Source: Paragonimus skrjabini miyazakii
Lineage: Eukaryota; Platyhelminthes; Trematoda; Plagiorchiida; Troglotrematidae
Assembly: GCA_014338405.1 (NCBI GenBank)
Contig: JTDE01001504.1
Location: forward strand, 16,554-80,553
Length of the DNA stretch: 64,000 nt
Direction of reading: 5' to 3'
Translations under genes and position numbers: made by a program
Part shown: positions 1 to 11,133 of the stretch, piece by piece
How the letters are laid out: every line of letters begins with the position of its first letter
How positions within the stretch are numbered: position 1 is the stretch's first letter
Notes under the pieces: generated by a model
What the model was told of the DNA's origin: nothing
Database searches by the model: none
The model's input: the letters and a program-made list of their open reading frames with translations, nothing else

Positions 1-3000
1 CCTAACGCTAGCCACCTTCTTCCTGACACGGAAGACAGCAGTGCCGCAACTATGAAAATAGTTCTGCTGTATGCCCATAGGATCACTACCTAAGCACTCC
101 TACGCGGTCAGTAGTGCGACATACAATCCTATGAGTGTAACTGCTTTTCGTCTGACTGCTCCCCTTTGGCCTGTCTGACAAGGTTGCACCTGGAAGGACC
201 GGAGTCCTAGTCAGCATAGCCCGCTGGATCAAAACAGTACACAAGCCCGACCACCTCACCAAGGTAGCAGTATAGGTCCCATTAAAATTTCCATAACAGA
301 TGCAAGGCTCAAGCTCAAGTCCAATTGCGGTTTGGTGTTAATGGTTAACGGTCTTTATGATGTTCATCACAAGGTGTGTCCTGTTGTATGCCTAGTACAG
401 AACGAGTCTAACTGACCTACCGTATGTTGCATCCAAGCTTTTTTTGGACTTTTCATTGTGGATGGAAAACAAGAAAACTGCCATACTGAGTTAATTCAGC
501 TGTTGATCAATACGGTTTGCCTACACTGAATGTGGATTGAACCCAACAGTAACCTGTTATGTTCCCTTGTGTGTACTGATACACACATTGTATGCGCAAA
601 CCAGCTGACTGTCCCCGCTGCAGTGTTTGATCAGTAATTTGTTCTGCCTAACTAGTATGTAATGGGACAGATATTTTGTTTGAACAAGCTGCACACTATC
701 TAAGTGTGAAAAACTGATGAACAGTAAAGGGTACAACTATAGTGTGTTAATATACTGACTATATACTGTCCGTATGCTTTTAGGGATATACAGGCGAGCC
801 ACTCCTTGCAAAGAAAGTAATGTTTCAGTGCTCCAGAACGGGCTTTTTCGCCTTTTGACCTCACTATACAGGTAAAACACGCTTAATCTGAATAAACTGA
901 CTCCAAAACTTTCAGCTGTGGAACCGGTGGACTCTGCTTATTGACATTCATAGCTGGGTCTACCAATATCTCATTTAAGGCGTGTTCAAAATGTGCACCT
1001 TGCGGTTTCAGCTTATCTTTGGTTAATCATCAGTTCATGGTCGGTAATTACTGACCTTCTCATACTTAACTCGCGACTTCAAACAATGTAAAACTGCAAA
1101 ACCTGCACAACAAATTGATTTACTGATAGAGATTAGTAGTTTCACTGACTTAGATTATGAACTTTGTGTGACATTTTGGCGAGACATACCTCGCTACCTT
1201 CTAAATAGCTTCCAATCGACCAGAGAGTATTCATGCGTGAACATGTTTCAACGTGTGCAAATGGAAATTAACCAGAAGCACAGTTCTGAGAACCAGCAAA
1301 TGCCATTTAGTAATAAATCAAGTTACAGTTCTGGGCATTGTCTAAAAGTGAAATAGCTGCACTATTTCCGAATGTTTTTTCTACGGTTTCTTCTTCATTA
1401 TGAAGCGGGCATATATAGAAATGTAAAAAAATTCTGTACGTGTACACTTATATATACATTTGTATATAAATCTATAAACTTGCTCCGTAATAGTCCTTGC
1501 TGAAAGACTTCCATTTTAGAAACAAATTTATTCTTGATTTGCATTATCGACTGGAACTGCAGAACTGTGGCACAAAAGGGAGTTAATCGGCTGCAAGCTG
1601 AAACCTAGTCTACCGCGTCTCCGGACTTACGTGTCGCATAAGTCGACTAAGGATAACTACTTTCTCTTATAATTATAAAATACCCGATAGCCTTGTGAAA
1701 TACCTCACTTTTGGTGATTGCCTAAAGCAGTGCGCAATCTGGAAACATTGGACTATTTTATGTGTAGGCGCACCGTTGACTGAGTCACGAACTTGCATTA
1801 GCAGGTAACCTCTATAATTTGATTCAACGTGTACTATATTTGAAGTGTCCTTTCAATATATTGACAACTAAATTCACTATTTCCGTGCGAGTGTTGGAAT
1901 ACGTCGCTGTTCCTCAACGTCTCTAATAATGACGAAACCCAATCTTATAATGGACTTAAAATGGGGCTTACGCTCAACTGGAACGGAAATGAATGCTTTC
2001 TTTCGTTGAACTTAAGCGACAGGTCATATGCGTACCATTGGATTATGAATTTTAGCAGAAATATGTAACTGCAAAGGGAACCGCTTATGTTATGCCTTAT
2101 TTGCATGGACTCCGACGGACTGTTGTCCATATCTTAGCATTGCTTTTTCTGTGGGGTCATACTTAACGCCACCAAGTTGGTGGTATAATTTTAGTTGAAT
2201 CACTGAGAAAGCAAAGCGGCTCGAATGCACAATCGGCATCTGAGCGTAAAACACTAGTACTTATGGTCAACTTTCAGAGGTGCATGCACTACACAAACTT
2301 CCTGTGTCAAATTATGTACATCAGTAAACCAAACGATAATGTGTCACGTAAATGTCACTCGTGCAACACAGTCTTGAGCATACATAGACCAATTATTGCC
2401 AGTTTTCAATGATGACATTATAGTAGACAAGTACTCAAACAGAACGACTCTATGTACATTCTTCGTTTAATGGTTTGCTTCGTGATCATCCGCTTATCAA
2501 CAAAAAATTAGACAACGACCCTGTGGAGAATGTTTAACAGTCAGCAGTGACAACCAAGCTACTCAGAATAAGACATTGGTATGTCATAAAAACATACACA
2601 CATTTCAGCTTATGTTGAGGTCCATCACTGAAGCATTTGTTCCAAACCAAACAATAGATGGATTATCCGGCAGACAATTGAGGTAAGTGATTTGTAAGAC
2701 CATCCGCAAGATTATTTATTCTACTTGCACAACGAACTTCTATCAGACGAAACCGTCCAATTGGACAGCGTGCAATTTGCCTGGCAAATGACCCGGCAAT
2801 AATTTACAGTGCGGCTTATACATACTGTCTTAATTTGTTTAATACTAACTAAGTTTAACTAGACATTAGTGCTGTGAGCCAAGAACGCGGATTGCACAAA
2901 GGTTATTTATTCAACAGAGTAACACATGGGTTAAGCGCTTAAACAGGACCGTCTCAGTTGCCACAGACGCCATCGCTCAGTTCCTTTACATAGCAAGGAC

Positions 3001-5603
3001 CATTTTGTGCAATTCTGCACTCCGATGTTTCTTCCTGTATTTCCCCTGCGGATACTTCGAGGTCAAAATATGTGCTCTGGTCCTACTATTGAATAGCAGT
3101 CTTGTGAGTAGTATATTATGATAGCTCATCCCCACCACATTAGTCTTCCAACTGTCACTAATCTAATTGACTCAATCCCGTCAAAATCTTGTTGCGCAAC
3201 CTCAGCCCAGAACTATACCTAGTATTGCAGTAGTTTAGAGAAATACAGTCGTTCTCCATTGTTGGTGAATCCGACGCTTGTCCACCAGAAACCAGTAAGG
3301 CCAGATGTAAGATACGTGAAGCTATATTAATTGGCAACTAGCCTTAGCGATTTGACTGATAGAACGAGCATTTGCGAAGTAGTACTGCTAGTTTATATAT
3401 TAAGCCGAGAAAATCTTGGCGCCCTATTTTGAAAACAAATTGTCAGTTATTATCCATTATTATTACTGTAAGTAGTATAAAGCCCAGAATCAGGACTGCC
3501 TGTCACAAGTTCGTGAAAAATTGTTGATGGCAACGTCCTTTGAAGTGAACACATCCTTTCTTTGCACATGCTTAAGTATCTTGTGCTTTGTATTGGGTCA
3601 TTCTTATATTTAAGCGTACAACACCAGGTAGTCTGCAAAATGTCTCCACCTTGGTCAAAGTACTTAACAATGACGAAAAACAGAGGCCCTACAGACCACA
3701 CGCGAATCAATCGTAAGCTTGGCCAAGAGGCCACTGAGGGGGTGTGTTGGTATGTTGATAATATGCGGAAGAAGATGAAGTGCACATGATAACGAAGAAC
3801 GCAAACTTAGGTGAGATTGAAATATCCGTAATTAGATACTTTCAATTTACTGATACACTTCAGCACTAAGTCTGTCACTGGATGTCAACACTGATACACA
3901 CAATGGCATGAGTCGTAATCTGTTTGGATCCGTGCAAAACAAAGATTTTGACTAATATCGCAGGAGAAAAACGATGAAACTGTTTTCACAACCCTGACAG
4001 TGTACCTTAAAGCGAAGTTAGACTGGTCCACTGCTAGATTTTATAGGGACTGGGATAAACGATGAGTCGTTTAGGTATTCATCACGGTAATACTCTACTC
4101 GCAAAGCTCAATTACAATCACTGTAATACCCATCTTCAAACGATGTTAGCTACAAAACAAGGATTCAAAAATGTATATTGATTGCATCCTGTACATAAAG
4201 CTCCTTAAGTTCTGGATTATACATACATAACAAAGCGAAACAAGAGAAAGTTAAAATATAATAATGACACGCTACCCGGGCTCTTGCTAACATGTTGCAT
4301 AGTTACACCCAAGATTCATGGGTGCATCACTTTTGTCATTACTGCTAAACGCTTGTGGCGCAGTTAAGTTAATCATACTTTGCACATTTGAGGATTCCGC
4401 CCATTTAAGTTATAAGTGTAATACGACGAGTAAAACAAAGTTCCCAAAAATGAGATCGGTGTACCAGTCCGTCTGGAGTAGGCAAAGCGGATTTAGATAA
4501 TCAACACTTTGAAGGCGTATATAAAGTATCATTAACGGTTTACGATTTCGCTGTGTTAAATCCGATGTTGGTTTGCCTTGATGGTTGGAGCTTTTCAGCG
4601 GGGTTCTTTGTGAAAACGCGTAAAAATTTGTATTCATATAATGTCTAGCAATAACGAAAAATGTCAGCATAAGAGGTGGATATTTCGTTTCTCCGGTTTA
4701 GTCAGGAAAGTGAGAAACTGGGATGTATGGAAAATCCGCGGAACAACAGTTGGGACGGTCACTACCGGGCCTTGCGAAATGCGGATGTCTGTTAGTAAAA
4801 TCAGAGCAGACATATTATCGGTGGAAAATCTGAAAGTGTCTGACCGGAATAGGTAATATAAGACAGGTGGAATTTGTTCAGGGAAACTACGTTAGAAAGG
4901 GTATTGCATGTGATGCGGTTGAACAGGATATCTGCTAATAATCGTATTCCATAGAAACCTATATATGATCTATTGTGTTATACTGACGACACTCAAGGAA
5001 ACGCCTCTCTACTGGGTGACTGTCTCTTCATTCCGAAGCAGGCTTCACTAGATCTGACAGACTTCTGATTAATATCCCTGAAATTCTTCTGAATAATTGC
5101 AAGATTTTGTGTCTTCTGCCTTTCGTAATTACTGATACCCTTCAATATGAATCACTCAACCATTTCGACCATGCAAATGTCGAGCCAAGTCAACACTGCT
5201 CTTTATGAATCGCACAAGGAGAGGTTTGACAGTTGCATGTGCTCAGCTTCTGAGCACGAAGGATGGTGACTTAACGAACCTGAATCATCATCATTATTAT
5301 ATCATAATTACGGACCATTTTAACAAACCACCGTAATTGATTTTACATGTGGCAGACAGCTGATCCTGTTTCGTCTTTGCTCTAGAAATCAGAGAAATCG
5401 TTCTATGTGAAGGTCGCGTGAATTATGAAATAATGGAGAAAGAGAGGAATCGGATGAATGCAAATAGGTGGTTATATATTTCAACTTGATGTAAACCAAT
5501 GAAAGCAACAGCAGATCCCTACGAATTGCTGCAACCAAACTGTTCTGACAATAAGATTGAACACAACATCAGTGCTTCATTCACTGTTTTAAGGCAATCA
5601 TCC
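1..5603. other. No recognised gene or repeat
   Basis: Reading both strands I find no recognisable protein motif, tRNA, or copy of the repeats seen elsewhere in the window. The longest open frame is about 111 codons on the minus strand (3450-3785), which is within chance expectation at this base composition and has no coding features I recognise. Unspliced short exons cannot be excluded. Confidence 0.5.
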
Positions 5604-5895
5604 GTTTCAAGTTGAACATCATCCACAATCGATTGCATTCGTCGCGCTCCCATAGACTTTCCAGTCAGCCCCTTTCGAATAGAAGCATTACACTCGAGTT
5701 TCGCTCTCATTAGAGCTTGTCAGTGGTGCATATTCTGGCCACGGCCGTGACTAGAACTCCGGCCACGCTGTTAATGAGGCAACCACTGCGCCACTGACCT
5801 CACGTGAGACACGACGGAATTATCATATGTGAACGCCCAACCACTTTCGCTTGAGAGTAATGAGCAGGTTGCCTGATCATCTCGATAGGAGACAC
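5604..5895 (-). repeat. SINE-1 copy (tRNA-derived), minus orientation
   Basis: Read on the minus strand this matches the dispersed repeat best seen at 42785-43011. In order it shows a head with GGCAACCTG and TCATTACTC, an A-box-like TGGCGCAGTGG, a B-box-like stretch degraded to GAGTTCTAGTC, then body blocks GCTCTAATGAGAGCGAAACT and TCTATGGGAGCGCGACG, and the tail GTGGATGATGTTC. The A and B boxes suggest a polymerase III tRNA-like origin. It is followed at once by an opposite-strand copy (5915-6048), giving a head-to-head pair. Edges are approximate. Confidence 0.7.
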
Positions 5896-5914
5896 AGCTA
5901 CTGTTTGGTAACTT

Positions 5915-6048
5915 CACTCGAGAGAAACTGAAGTCTAATGCTTCTTTTCGAAAGAGGCTGAGTAGAAAGTCGATGTGAATGCGACAGTTGCGATCAATTG
6001 TAGGTGATGTTCGACTTGAAATTAACCAACGCCTCAACTACTCATCGT
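5915..6048 (+). repeat. SINE-1 copy, 3' part, plus orientation
   Basis: This contains the body of the same repeat: GAAACTGAAGTCTAATGCTT, TTTTCGAAAG, GCGACAGTTGCGATCAATTG and the tail GTTCGACTTGAAATTAACC followed by CAACTACTCATC. The tRNA-like head is missing. It lies inverted relative to the copy at 5604-5895, with about 20 bp between them. Confidence 0.65.
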
Positions 6049-7756
6049 TTTGACGGGCTTTATCTTTAACGAACTAACAGCTACACATGTACGTGGAAGT
6101 CCATGTTGGACGATGTCTAGGAAGTAACACTGTTTGAGTTCATTTGTCAAGCACAAACATTCACGCTTTCACTACCGACATGAATTGCCGTCCAACCCCT
6201 TTTGTTGAAAACGTCTCTGATTATACCAGGTCGAATGTGCGTTCTATTCTGGTGCAACTAAGAATACTTGTCCACACCACGATTAAACAATTGCACTGTT
6301 TGGTATATCATTCTATCCTGCTTTTCATCCCCACAAAGTGTGACGCAACTCACCTGTTTGGCTGGCAAGTGTTCACAGCTGAACTCCGGTTTGCGCACAC
6401 GAACTGCAATGAACATTCACAGATGTTATGACTAATGCCCTTCTACGTGTAGTATAAATGAGTGGGTCCGACTGGGAAATCATAAGTACTCAGTCGGTGC
6501 TGCAAGTGCATATGATGGTGTCAGATTTAGTATATTTAAATGTTTGTGGCAGTTAATTTGACTGCAAAACACAACACGACATGAATTTTGTTCATTTCCC
6601 AACTCGCTTTCGTTGGTTAACTGTGCACGCACGTTGACCATCAAGCCATAAAAGAAATATGAGCCGTGGAAAATACCGAAAACTCATCGAGTCACAGGTG
6701 AATAAGTGATGTATAACTCAGCACAATTATTTGGACTGAACCGTGATAGGTGTACGTGGTCGTTTCAGATAGTCGAAGCTGTTATGTAGGATTATAACAA
6801 TACTTTCCTTTCAATTGACGGTGTGTGTAGTCTTCTCGAACCTCGCTTCTAGCATCATCGAAATAGACTTTTCACTAACGAATCTGAGTGTTTGACTACC
6901 AAAAGAAGCGTAACTCACAACAATCACGGAATCTTGTTCTGACTGTCACTTGCACATGATACCAATCTCGTGCAATGGCTGCAAGCTTTATTATTGCACA
7001 TGTACTCAACTCATGCGCGGATCTATTTTATACGGAATGATGATATAACAGAAAAGTGAGCCGATGAAATTGTTCTTTACTCAGAACTTTGAACAGCCAA
7101 CTATAAACATATTTAGAAAACAAAGGTGACATGTGTCATCATTCATGTGCCATAGATCCATCAGCCGCAGTGTTAGTGCAACTCTGAGTGATTGTGAAGA
7201 CTGTGTTTTTTATTTTCAGGAGCATCACCCACTTCATTGTCTGCATGGACTCAGTTTTTCGTGCTCTTTCGATAACAAATACACCATCAGATATCGACTC
7301 GATTTCATGCTTTAGAATCACACCGTGGTTGCGATTATCATAGTTCGCATCCACTCGAAACATACAAACGCTTTATTTGCACGATCGAAACATTTGACCG
7401 TTCGAACCGATTATGTGTTTTGTGAGTGGTAACATGAGTAATACAAAATAGTCATATGGATAACACTACTGGTCAACTCACATTTAAGATATGATCGATA
7501 TGCTTTATTTTATACAACACCTCCGCCTATGTGCTTCTTCATGTGTGCCCAAACTTACCGATTGATACATAACTCACTACAACTTTTCCGGTCAATCGGT
7601 ATAGCCTCTTTAAAAGCAACCAGGGTAATTGATATGAAAGGTCCATCGGATGAGCACATATGAGGCATGGTTTTTTTGTGAGTAGTTGGGGCTGACCGAA
7701 ACTATATTTGTTTTCGAAATTGCCGGGTTTTAATTCTAACAGCGGGCCATTTTTGC
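6049..7756. other. No recognised gene or repeat
   Basis: No family motif or repeat seen. Open frames here are under 100 codons and overlap on opposite strands, as expected by chance. Confidence 0.45.
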
Positions 7757-8107
7757 TCAAAAGTAAACAGTAGTACGTTTCATGCACAGCATTTTGGACA
7801 GCCTGGCAGCCGCGAAGTCACTCTGGTTACTCTCACAAAATGAAGCAAACCAACTTAATTCGCTCGTAGGCTGAAATGCGTATTTGGACGGCACGTTAAC
7901 CTGAGATGGCCTCACCACTGTGTCCAATTCACCAACATATTTCACTTTGTCATCACGTTTAACTGCTTGTCCGGTCATTAAGACAGCCATAAGCACACCC
8001 CGATCCTTGGACTGGTGATGTCCGTGCCCAGTAAGCCATCGGACTGGCAAGTCAATCAAACGGGCGAGTTGGTGTTCCGCCTCATCCACTGCTCCTTTAT
8101 GCCTCAC
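7757..8107 (-). CDS. Unassigned open frame, 116 codons, doubtful
   Basis: This open frame lies in a short stretch (about 7.8-8.3 kb) that looks more GC-rich than its surroundings. The translation is mixed in composition, with no signal peptide, membrane segment or motif I recognise. It sits just downstream, in the element sense, of the Penelope-like remnant at 8400-9680, so it could be part of another degraded mobile element. It could equally be chance: about this many frames of 100 codons are expected in a 64-kb window. I assign no function and consider a real gene unlikely without transcript support. Confidence 0.12.
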   Translation of the reverse strand: MRHKGAVDEAEHQLARLIDLPVRWLTGHGHHQSKDRGVLMAVLMTGQAVKRDDKVKYVGELDTVVRPSQVNVPSKYAFQPTSELSWFASFCESNQSDFAAARLSKMLCMKRTTVYF

Positions 8108-8399
8108 TCGTCACGTGATCTCCACACCTCTGAATAATGTCACGGTGACCGCCTCCAAATGCGCACGTGTGAACGCGCCGATTCACAAACGGTCAACAGA
8201 GTGGGCTTGGAACAATGAACCCAATGTATGGACTGAAAGGGGCCTGCATCACAATGATAAACGTAACTGGGCCCCATGTTTGGCTTTTATTGTTGTCGCT
8301 CTGTTGAAGTCATCTTAGTTGAAGTTACCGTTTGCCTTTAGGCTTGTTACACTCGGCCGTACGAGTACTAAAAAACATGAGTCGTGATAACAATAGGAA

Positions 8400-8437
8400 C
8401 GCGAACAAGATTTGTTTGTGTTTGATCATCAGGCTAA
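8400..8437 (-). repeat. Pseudo-LTR remnant of Penelope-like element, decayed hammerhead-like core
   Basis: On the minus strand this reads TTAGC then CTGATGA, followed by a mutated GAAA region and CTTGTTCGC. It matches the terminal repeat of the 10.74-11.12 kb element (TAGC, CTGATGA, GAAA, GAGCTTGTTCGC). Its place after the C-terminal codons of the PLE at 8.5-8.76 kb marks it as that element's 3' terminal repeat. The GAAA box is lost, so no activity is expected. Confidence 0.55.
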
Positions 8438-8790
8438 TTACAGTACAATAAGTATGAAAACAGTAACCAGAGTGAGTCAGAAAATCGGTCAGTAGAGGTT
8501 ATGGATCACGGGTTTGCTAGCAGGTACGCAGTCTAACTCCTTTGGAATGATGACTGGGCAGGCGTTAGACGGGATGTTTGTACAACCCACAATTACGCAG
8601 TGTTCCAAATGGTGAGCTCGGTTGATTGTGGGCCAGGGGTTAATAAGTTTCCGCACAAAATTATTCTGAGCGCAGAGGTCAGGGTTGCGTAATCGGATAC
8701 TAATGGCCTCGGCAACGGTCAGCATTCGGAATCTCGCCAGTTTTGATCGATTCCTTGGCACTCGGTAGACAATCTGACAGTATGATTAGA

Positions 8791-9028
8791 CTCGGTTACC
8801 CACCCGTCCCACTATCTCATATGGAATCCACCAAATGATCCAGGGGTTCGACTGCCCAGGCAGGATTTCCGAGCTCCTGGCGTGGCTTCGTAGCTCAGCT
8901 GGTAGAGTGCTTGCCGCGTTGAGGCATGGTGTTTCTGTTGCTGGTTCGAATCCAGCCGAAGCCCTGACTTTTCACAATCGGGTCTCAACTAAAACCATAA
9001 ATCTGCCACACCTCTCATTAGTAATAAA
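8791..9028 (+). repeat. SINE-2: tRNA-derived element inserted in a PLE
   Basis: The insertion is bounded by a 9-bp direct repeat ATGATTAGA at 8782-8790 and 9029-9037. It separates two halves of the GIY-YIG domain of the host PLE. Inside is a tRNA-like segment (8884-8963) with good A and B boxes, followed by a tail ending near TAATAAA. The leader between 8791 and about 8870 is the reverse complement of the leader in the 10.05 and 31.43 kb copies, suggesting an internal inversion. A 3' half copy is at 31268-31340 on the minus strand. Confidence 0.75.
8884..8963 (+). tRNA. tRNA-like head of SINE-2 (probably not a working tRNA)
   Basis: The 80-nt segment folds as a tRNA. The acceptor stem GGCTTCG pairs fully with CGAAGCC. 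The D arm has TAGCTCAGCTGGTAGAG (A box), and the T arm is GCTGG-TTCGAAT-CCAGC (B box GGTTCGAATCC). The anticodon stem TTGCC/GGCAT has one mismatch, and the loop GCGTTGA lacks U33 and would present GTT. The variable region of about 12 nt is unusual. Flanking target duplication and sister copies argue for a SINE promoter region rather than a decoding tRNA, although a tRNA scanner might call it. Confidence 0.5.
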
Positions 9029-9680
9029 ATGATTAGAGCCAATCAAATGAGTAACAACCGCGCTTAAAGCCGTTTTAACCACACTACTGTTCAACCACGC
9101 AGGATAGTGTTCACGTATTCTGTCAGACAATCGCCTTGTAGTACGACCAATGCATGATGCTCGACACGAGCAAACAAATGAGTACACACAACAACTGGTT
9201 GTAGAACATGGAAGTTTGTCTTTGAATTGTGACATGATAACGGGTGTTGGACGGAAACTCTTGCACAATCGAGCGGCAAGGTAGGTTGTTTCGGATGACG
9301 TTTTGAGCCTTCTTGAGATAACTTCGACCATGTGAGCTCTCTTGAAAAAAAAGACTAACAAACGCAAGTTTCTTATTCACAAAGAGTGGCTTAAGTCTTA
9401 ACTCTACCGCCTGCATCGCCTCCTGAATGAAACGCATTGGGTAGCCATTCTGTATGAACACTTCTTGTAGAAAGTCTAGCTCAGCTTGCAAAGTGTCGGG
9501 GGTGCATATCTTTAACGCACTACTCGTTACACATCGTATTAGGTTTCGGATTTGGTTTAGTGGAACGGAACTGTCAAAGTGAATGTACTGGCCACTCCAT
9601 GTTTGTTTTCTGTATACATTCCGTTGGACTGAAACGTCCTCTCTCCTTACTATGCCAACATCCAACAAATTTACTTAACC

Positions 9681-10047
9681 ATTGTTGTCTGACTCCTTGG
9701 TGAATTTAATACTGTTATGGGCTGAGCTAAAAGCTGCAAAAACTATGTTCATGTTAGAATTCTCGTTGACGTTGACGTTGCTATAAAAATAATACCTTCG
9801 CTCTTAGGAATTTCTACATATGAACTTCTACAGAAAGCTTTCTCTATTTGGTCCATCAGACCTACACTTAATCTGTTTTGCTTCCTTTATGTGGACTTCA
9901 CAACCTCGTACTGTTACATACGAGCTTCGTTTGGAACAGTCATCCCTGGGTGTTCGACATAGTTACACCAGTAGTTATCACCTAGCTCAACAGTCGCACC
10001 GCCGAAATCCAGTGGGAACTGTCTGAGAAGTCCTGTTTAGACAGTCA
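9681..10047. other. No recognised gene or repeat
   Basis: Apart from three tandem GTTGAC units near 9768-9780, I see no motif or repeat copy in this spacer. Confidence 0.4.
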
Positions 10048-10215
10048 GTCCACTCGATCATTTGGCGGATCACATATAATATGGTGGGTTGGGTAGATAA
10101 CTGGGTCCAGATGCGCGAGTCCTGAGCTCCTGACTTGGCTACGTGGCCCAGCTTGTAAGGTGTTTGCTGCGTTGAGACATGGGGTTTCTGTCGATGGTTG
10201 GAATCCAGTTTCATG
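10048..10215 (+). repeat. SINE-2 copy, degraded
   Basis: The leader GATCATTTGGCGGATCACAT and GTGGGTTGGGTA is followed by GAGCTCCTGACTTGGCTACG, a degraded A box (GTGGCCCAGCTTGTAAGG), TTTGCTGCGTTGAGACATGG and a degraded B box (GATGGTTGGAATCCAG). This parallels the tRNA-like part of 8791-9028, with the leader in the opposite orientation to that copy. The tail beyond about 10215 no longer matches. Confidence 0.6.
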
Positions 10216-10728
10216 TCTTTCCAAATAAAGGCATACAAGTGGGCCATTTCTCGTTCATGCTTCAAGTTAACAGGTATTTAAGCGCTGAGATGCCCTTGGA
10301 TAATCAGCCATGAGCGGCTGCTATACACAGGTTCCGTCTAAAAAGCTTAAGAAAGGGTAATCACCAGCCTCGTGATATGTGAGTTGAGCCGGGAGTGGTT
10401 TTTTGCAAGCCATTCATGATGGCACGTGCAAATGCAGTTGGCTTAGGTTTTCGTCATTGTGACAGGCTAATATACATGTAGATGCTGCCAGCAATATATC
10501 CCTTTTCGAGATGTTGAAATGGCAGAAGACCTACAAATTCATCCGGGGGTTTGCAAACAACTGACGTCAGCCATAGCACCAAACACACTCGGAGCAGGCA
10601 AAATTAGTAGCTGCAGTGGATAGGTAGATTGGATGGTCCAGTGTTAGCTGCATTGGTTGCATGACCACCTGTATAAAATTTTGTTGAGTCAAGCGAAATA
10701 ATGAAGGTTGGCTTTGAGTTCTAGTAAG

Positions 10729-10740
10729 AACCACTGATAT
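10729..10740. repeat. Target-site duplication, left copy
   Basis: AACCACTGATAT here recurs exactly at 11122-11133, immediately outside the small PLE remnant, and is read as its target-site duplication. Confidence 0.65.
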
Positions 10741-10753
10741 GAAAAATACTGTG

Positions 10754-10793
10754 TAGCGAACAAGCTCGTTTTCAGTGATTCATCATCAGGCTA
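10754..10793 (-). ncRNA. Hammerhead-ribozyme-like motif in inverted pseudo-LTR
   Basis: On the minus strand: helix I TAGC pairs with GCTA, the core box CTGATGA is intact, a 9-nt helix II region TGAATCACT is poorly paired, GAAA is intact, and a short helix III AAC/GTT closes over GAGCTT. Nucleotide 17 is C. Hammerhead motifs are known in PLE terminal repeats of many animals. The weak helix II leaves activity uncertain, and this copy is antisense to the remnant's coding strand. Confidence 0.5.
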
Positions 10794-10827
10794 AATACAT
10801 CAAATTTATATCACGAATTTTACAGTG

Positions 10828-10983
10828 AAGCGTAGGATTCTGTCCACAGCTGAAGCTATTGGAATTCGCTTGTACAACCCACCCCTGTGCGCACAGAAAC
10901 GTTTTGTTCAGGCGTTGGATCTGCCATGGCCAACCCCACACCCTGTTAGTCTGTCAAGACCCACGGTTCAAGTTGGTACTTGA
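10828..10983 (+). pseudogene. C-terminal fragment of PLE polyprotein
   Basis: The 51-codon open stretch reads KRRILSTAEAIGIRLYNPP, then LCAQKRFVQALDLPWP, ending with TGA at 10981-10983. The pattern AEAI-IRL-P-LCAQ-FV-L-LPWP is the conserved tail after the GIY-YIG domain and also occurs in the copies at 8.6 and 16.6 kb. No start codon or upstream domains remain, so it is a fragment carried inside the truncated element. Confidence 0.8.
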
Positions 10984-11086
10984 TTACAGCGTGACATTGA
11001 ACTGATTGGCCTGATAAACTACCCGTTCCCCATTTACCCCCTTTAATGATTCCCCTGTAAAATTCGTGATATAAATGTGATGTATT

Positions 11087-11122
11087 TAGCCTGATGATGA
11101 ATCACTGAAAACGAGCTTGTTA
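11087..11122 (+). ncRNA. Hammerhead-like motif at the 3' end of the miniature PLE
   Basis: The sense-strand copy has TAGC, CTGATGA, GAAA and the AAC/GTT helix III. The last base before the target duplication is T at 11121, the position equivalent to U16.1. The 3' arm of helix I is absent because flanking sequence begins here. This is what would be expected if the inserted RNA ended at the ribozyme cleavage site, within one base of ambiguity from the duplication. Confidence 0.5.
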
Positions 11123-11133
11123 ACCACTGATAT
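11122..11133. repeat. Target-site duplication, right copy
   Basis: This is identical to 10729-10740 (AACCACTGATAT). The first A could instead belong to the element. Confidence 0.65.

Larger units (their letters stand above)
8438..9680 (-). pseudogene. Penelope-like element remnant: end of reverse transcriptase region plus GIY-YIG endonuclease
   Basis: Read from about 9680 downwards, the minus strand gives the PLE linker after the reverse transcriptase (LLDVGIVRRED, NVYRKQTWSGQYIHF, LQEVFIQNGYP). After a frameshift near 9.28 kb comes the GIY-YIG domain (CCVYSFVCSCRASCIGRTTR, then LSDRIREH). The C-terminal block VYRVPRNRSKLARFRMLTVA and NPDLCAQNNFVRKL lies at about 8620-8770, beyond an inserted SINE (8791-9028). 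The reverse transcriptase core is absent, so this is a 5'-truncated copy. PLEs encode a reverse transcriptase joined to a GIY-YIG nuclease used in retrotransposition. Frameshift, truncation and insertion make it non-functional. The pseudo-LTR remnant at 8400 is its 3' end. Confidence 0.85.
10741..11121 (+). mobile_element. Miniature Penelope-like element remnant with inverted pseudo-LTR ends
   Basis: This 381-bp insertion lies between 12-bp direct repeats. It starts with an inverted piece of the terminal repeat (10759-10823), contains the last codons of a PLE polyprotein on the plus strand (10828-10983), and ends with the terminal repeat in sense orientation (11057-11121). The two 65-nt arms are reverse complements with about one mismatch. 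Such a 5'-truncated copy with an inverted terminal-repeat fragment at the 5' side fits known Penelope structure. The 3' boundary falls at GAGCTTGTT, the base before the predicted hammerhead nucleotide 17. Confidence 0.8.

Noticed and set aside
8884..8963. Functional tRNA gene with anticodon GTT
   Set aside because: It lies within a 9-bp target duplication inside a PLE, has degraded sister copies, lacks U33 and has an odd variable region, so it is treated as a SINE head.
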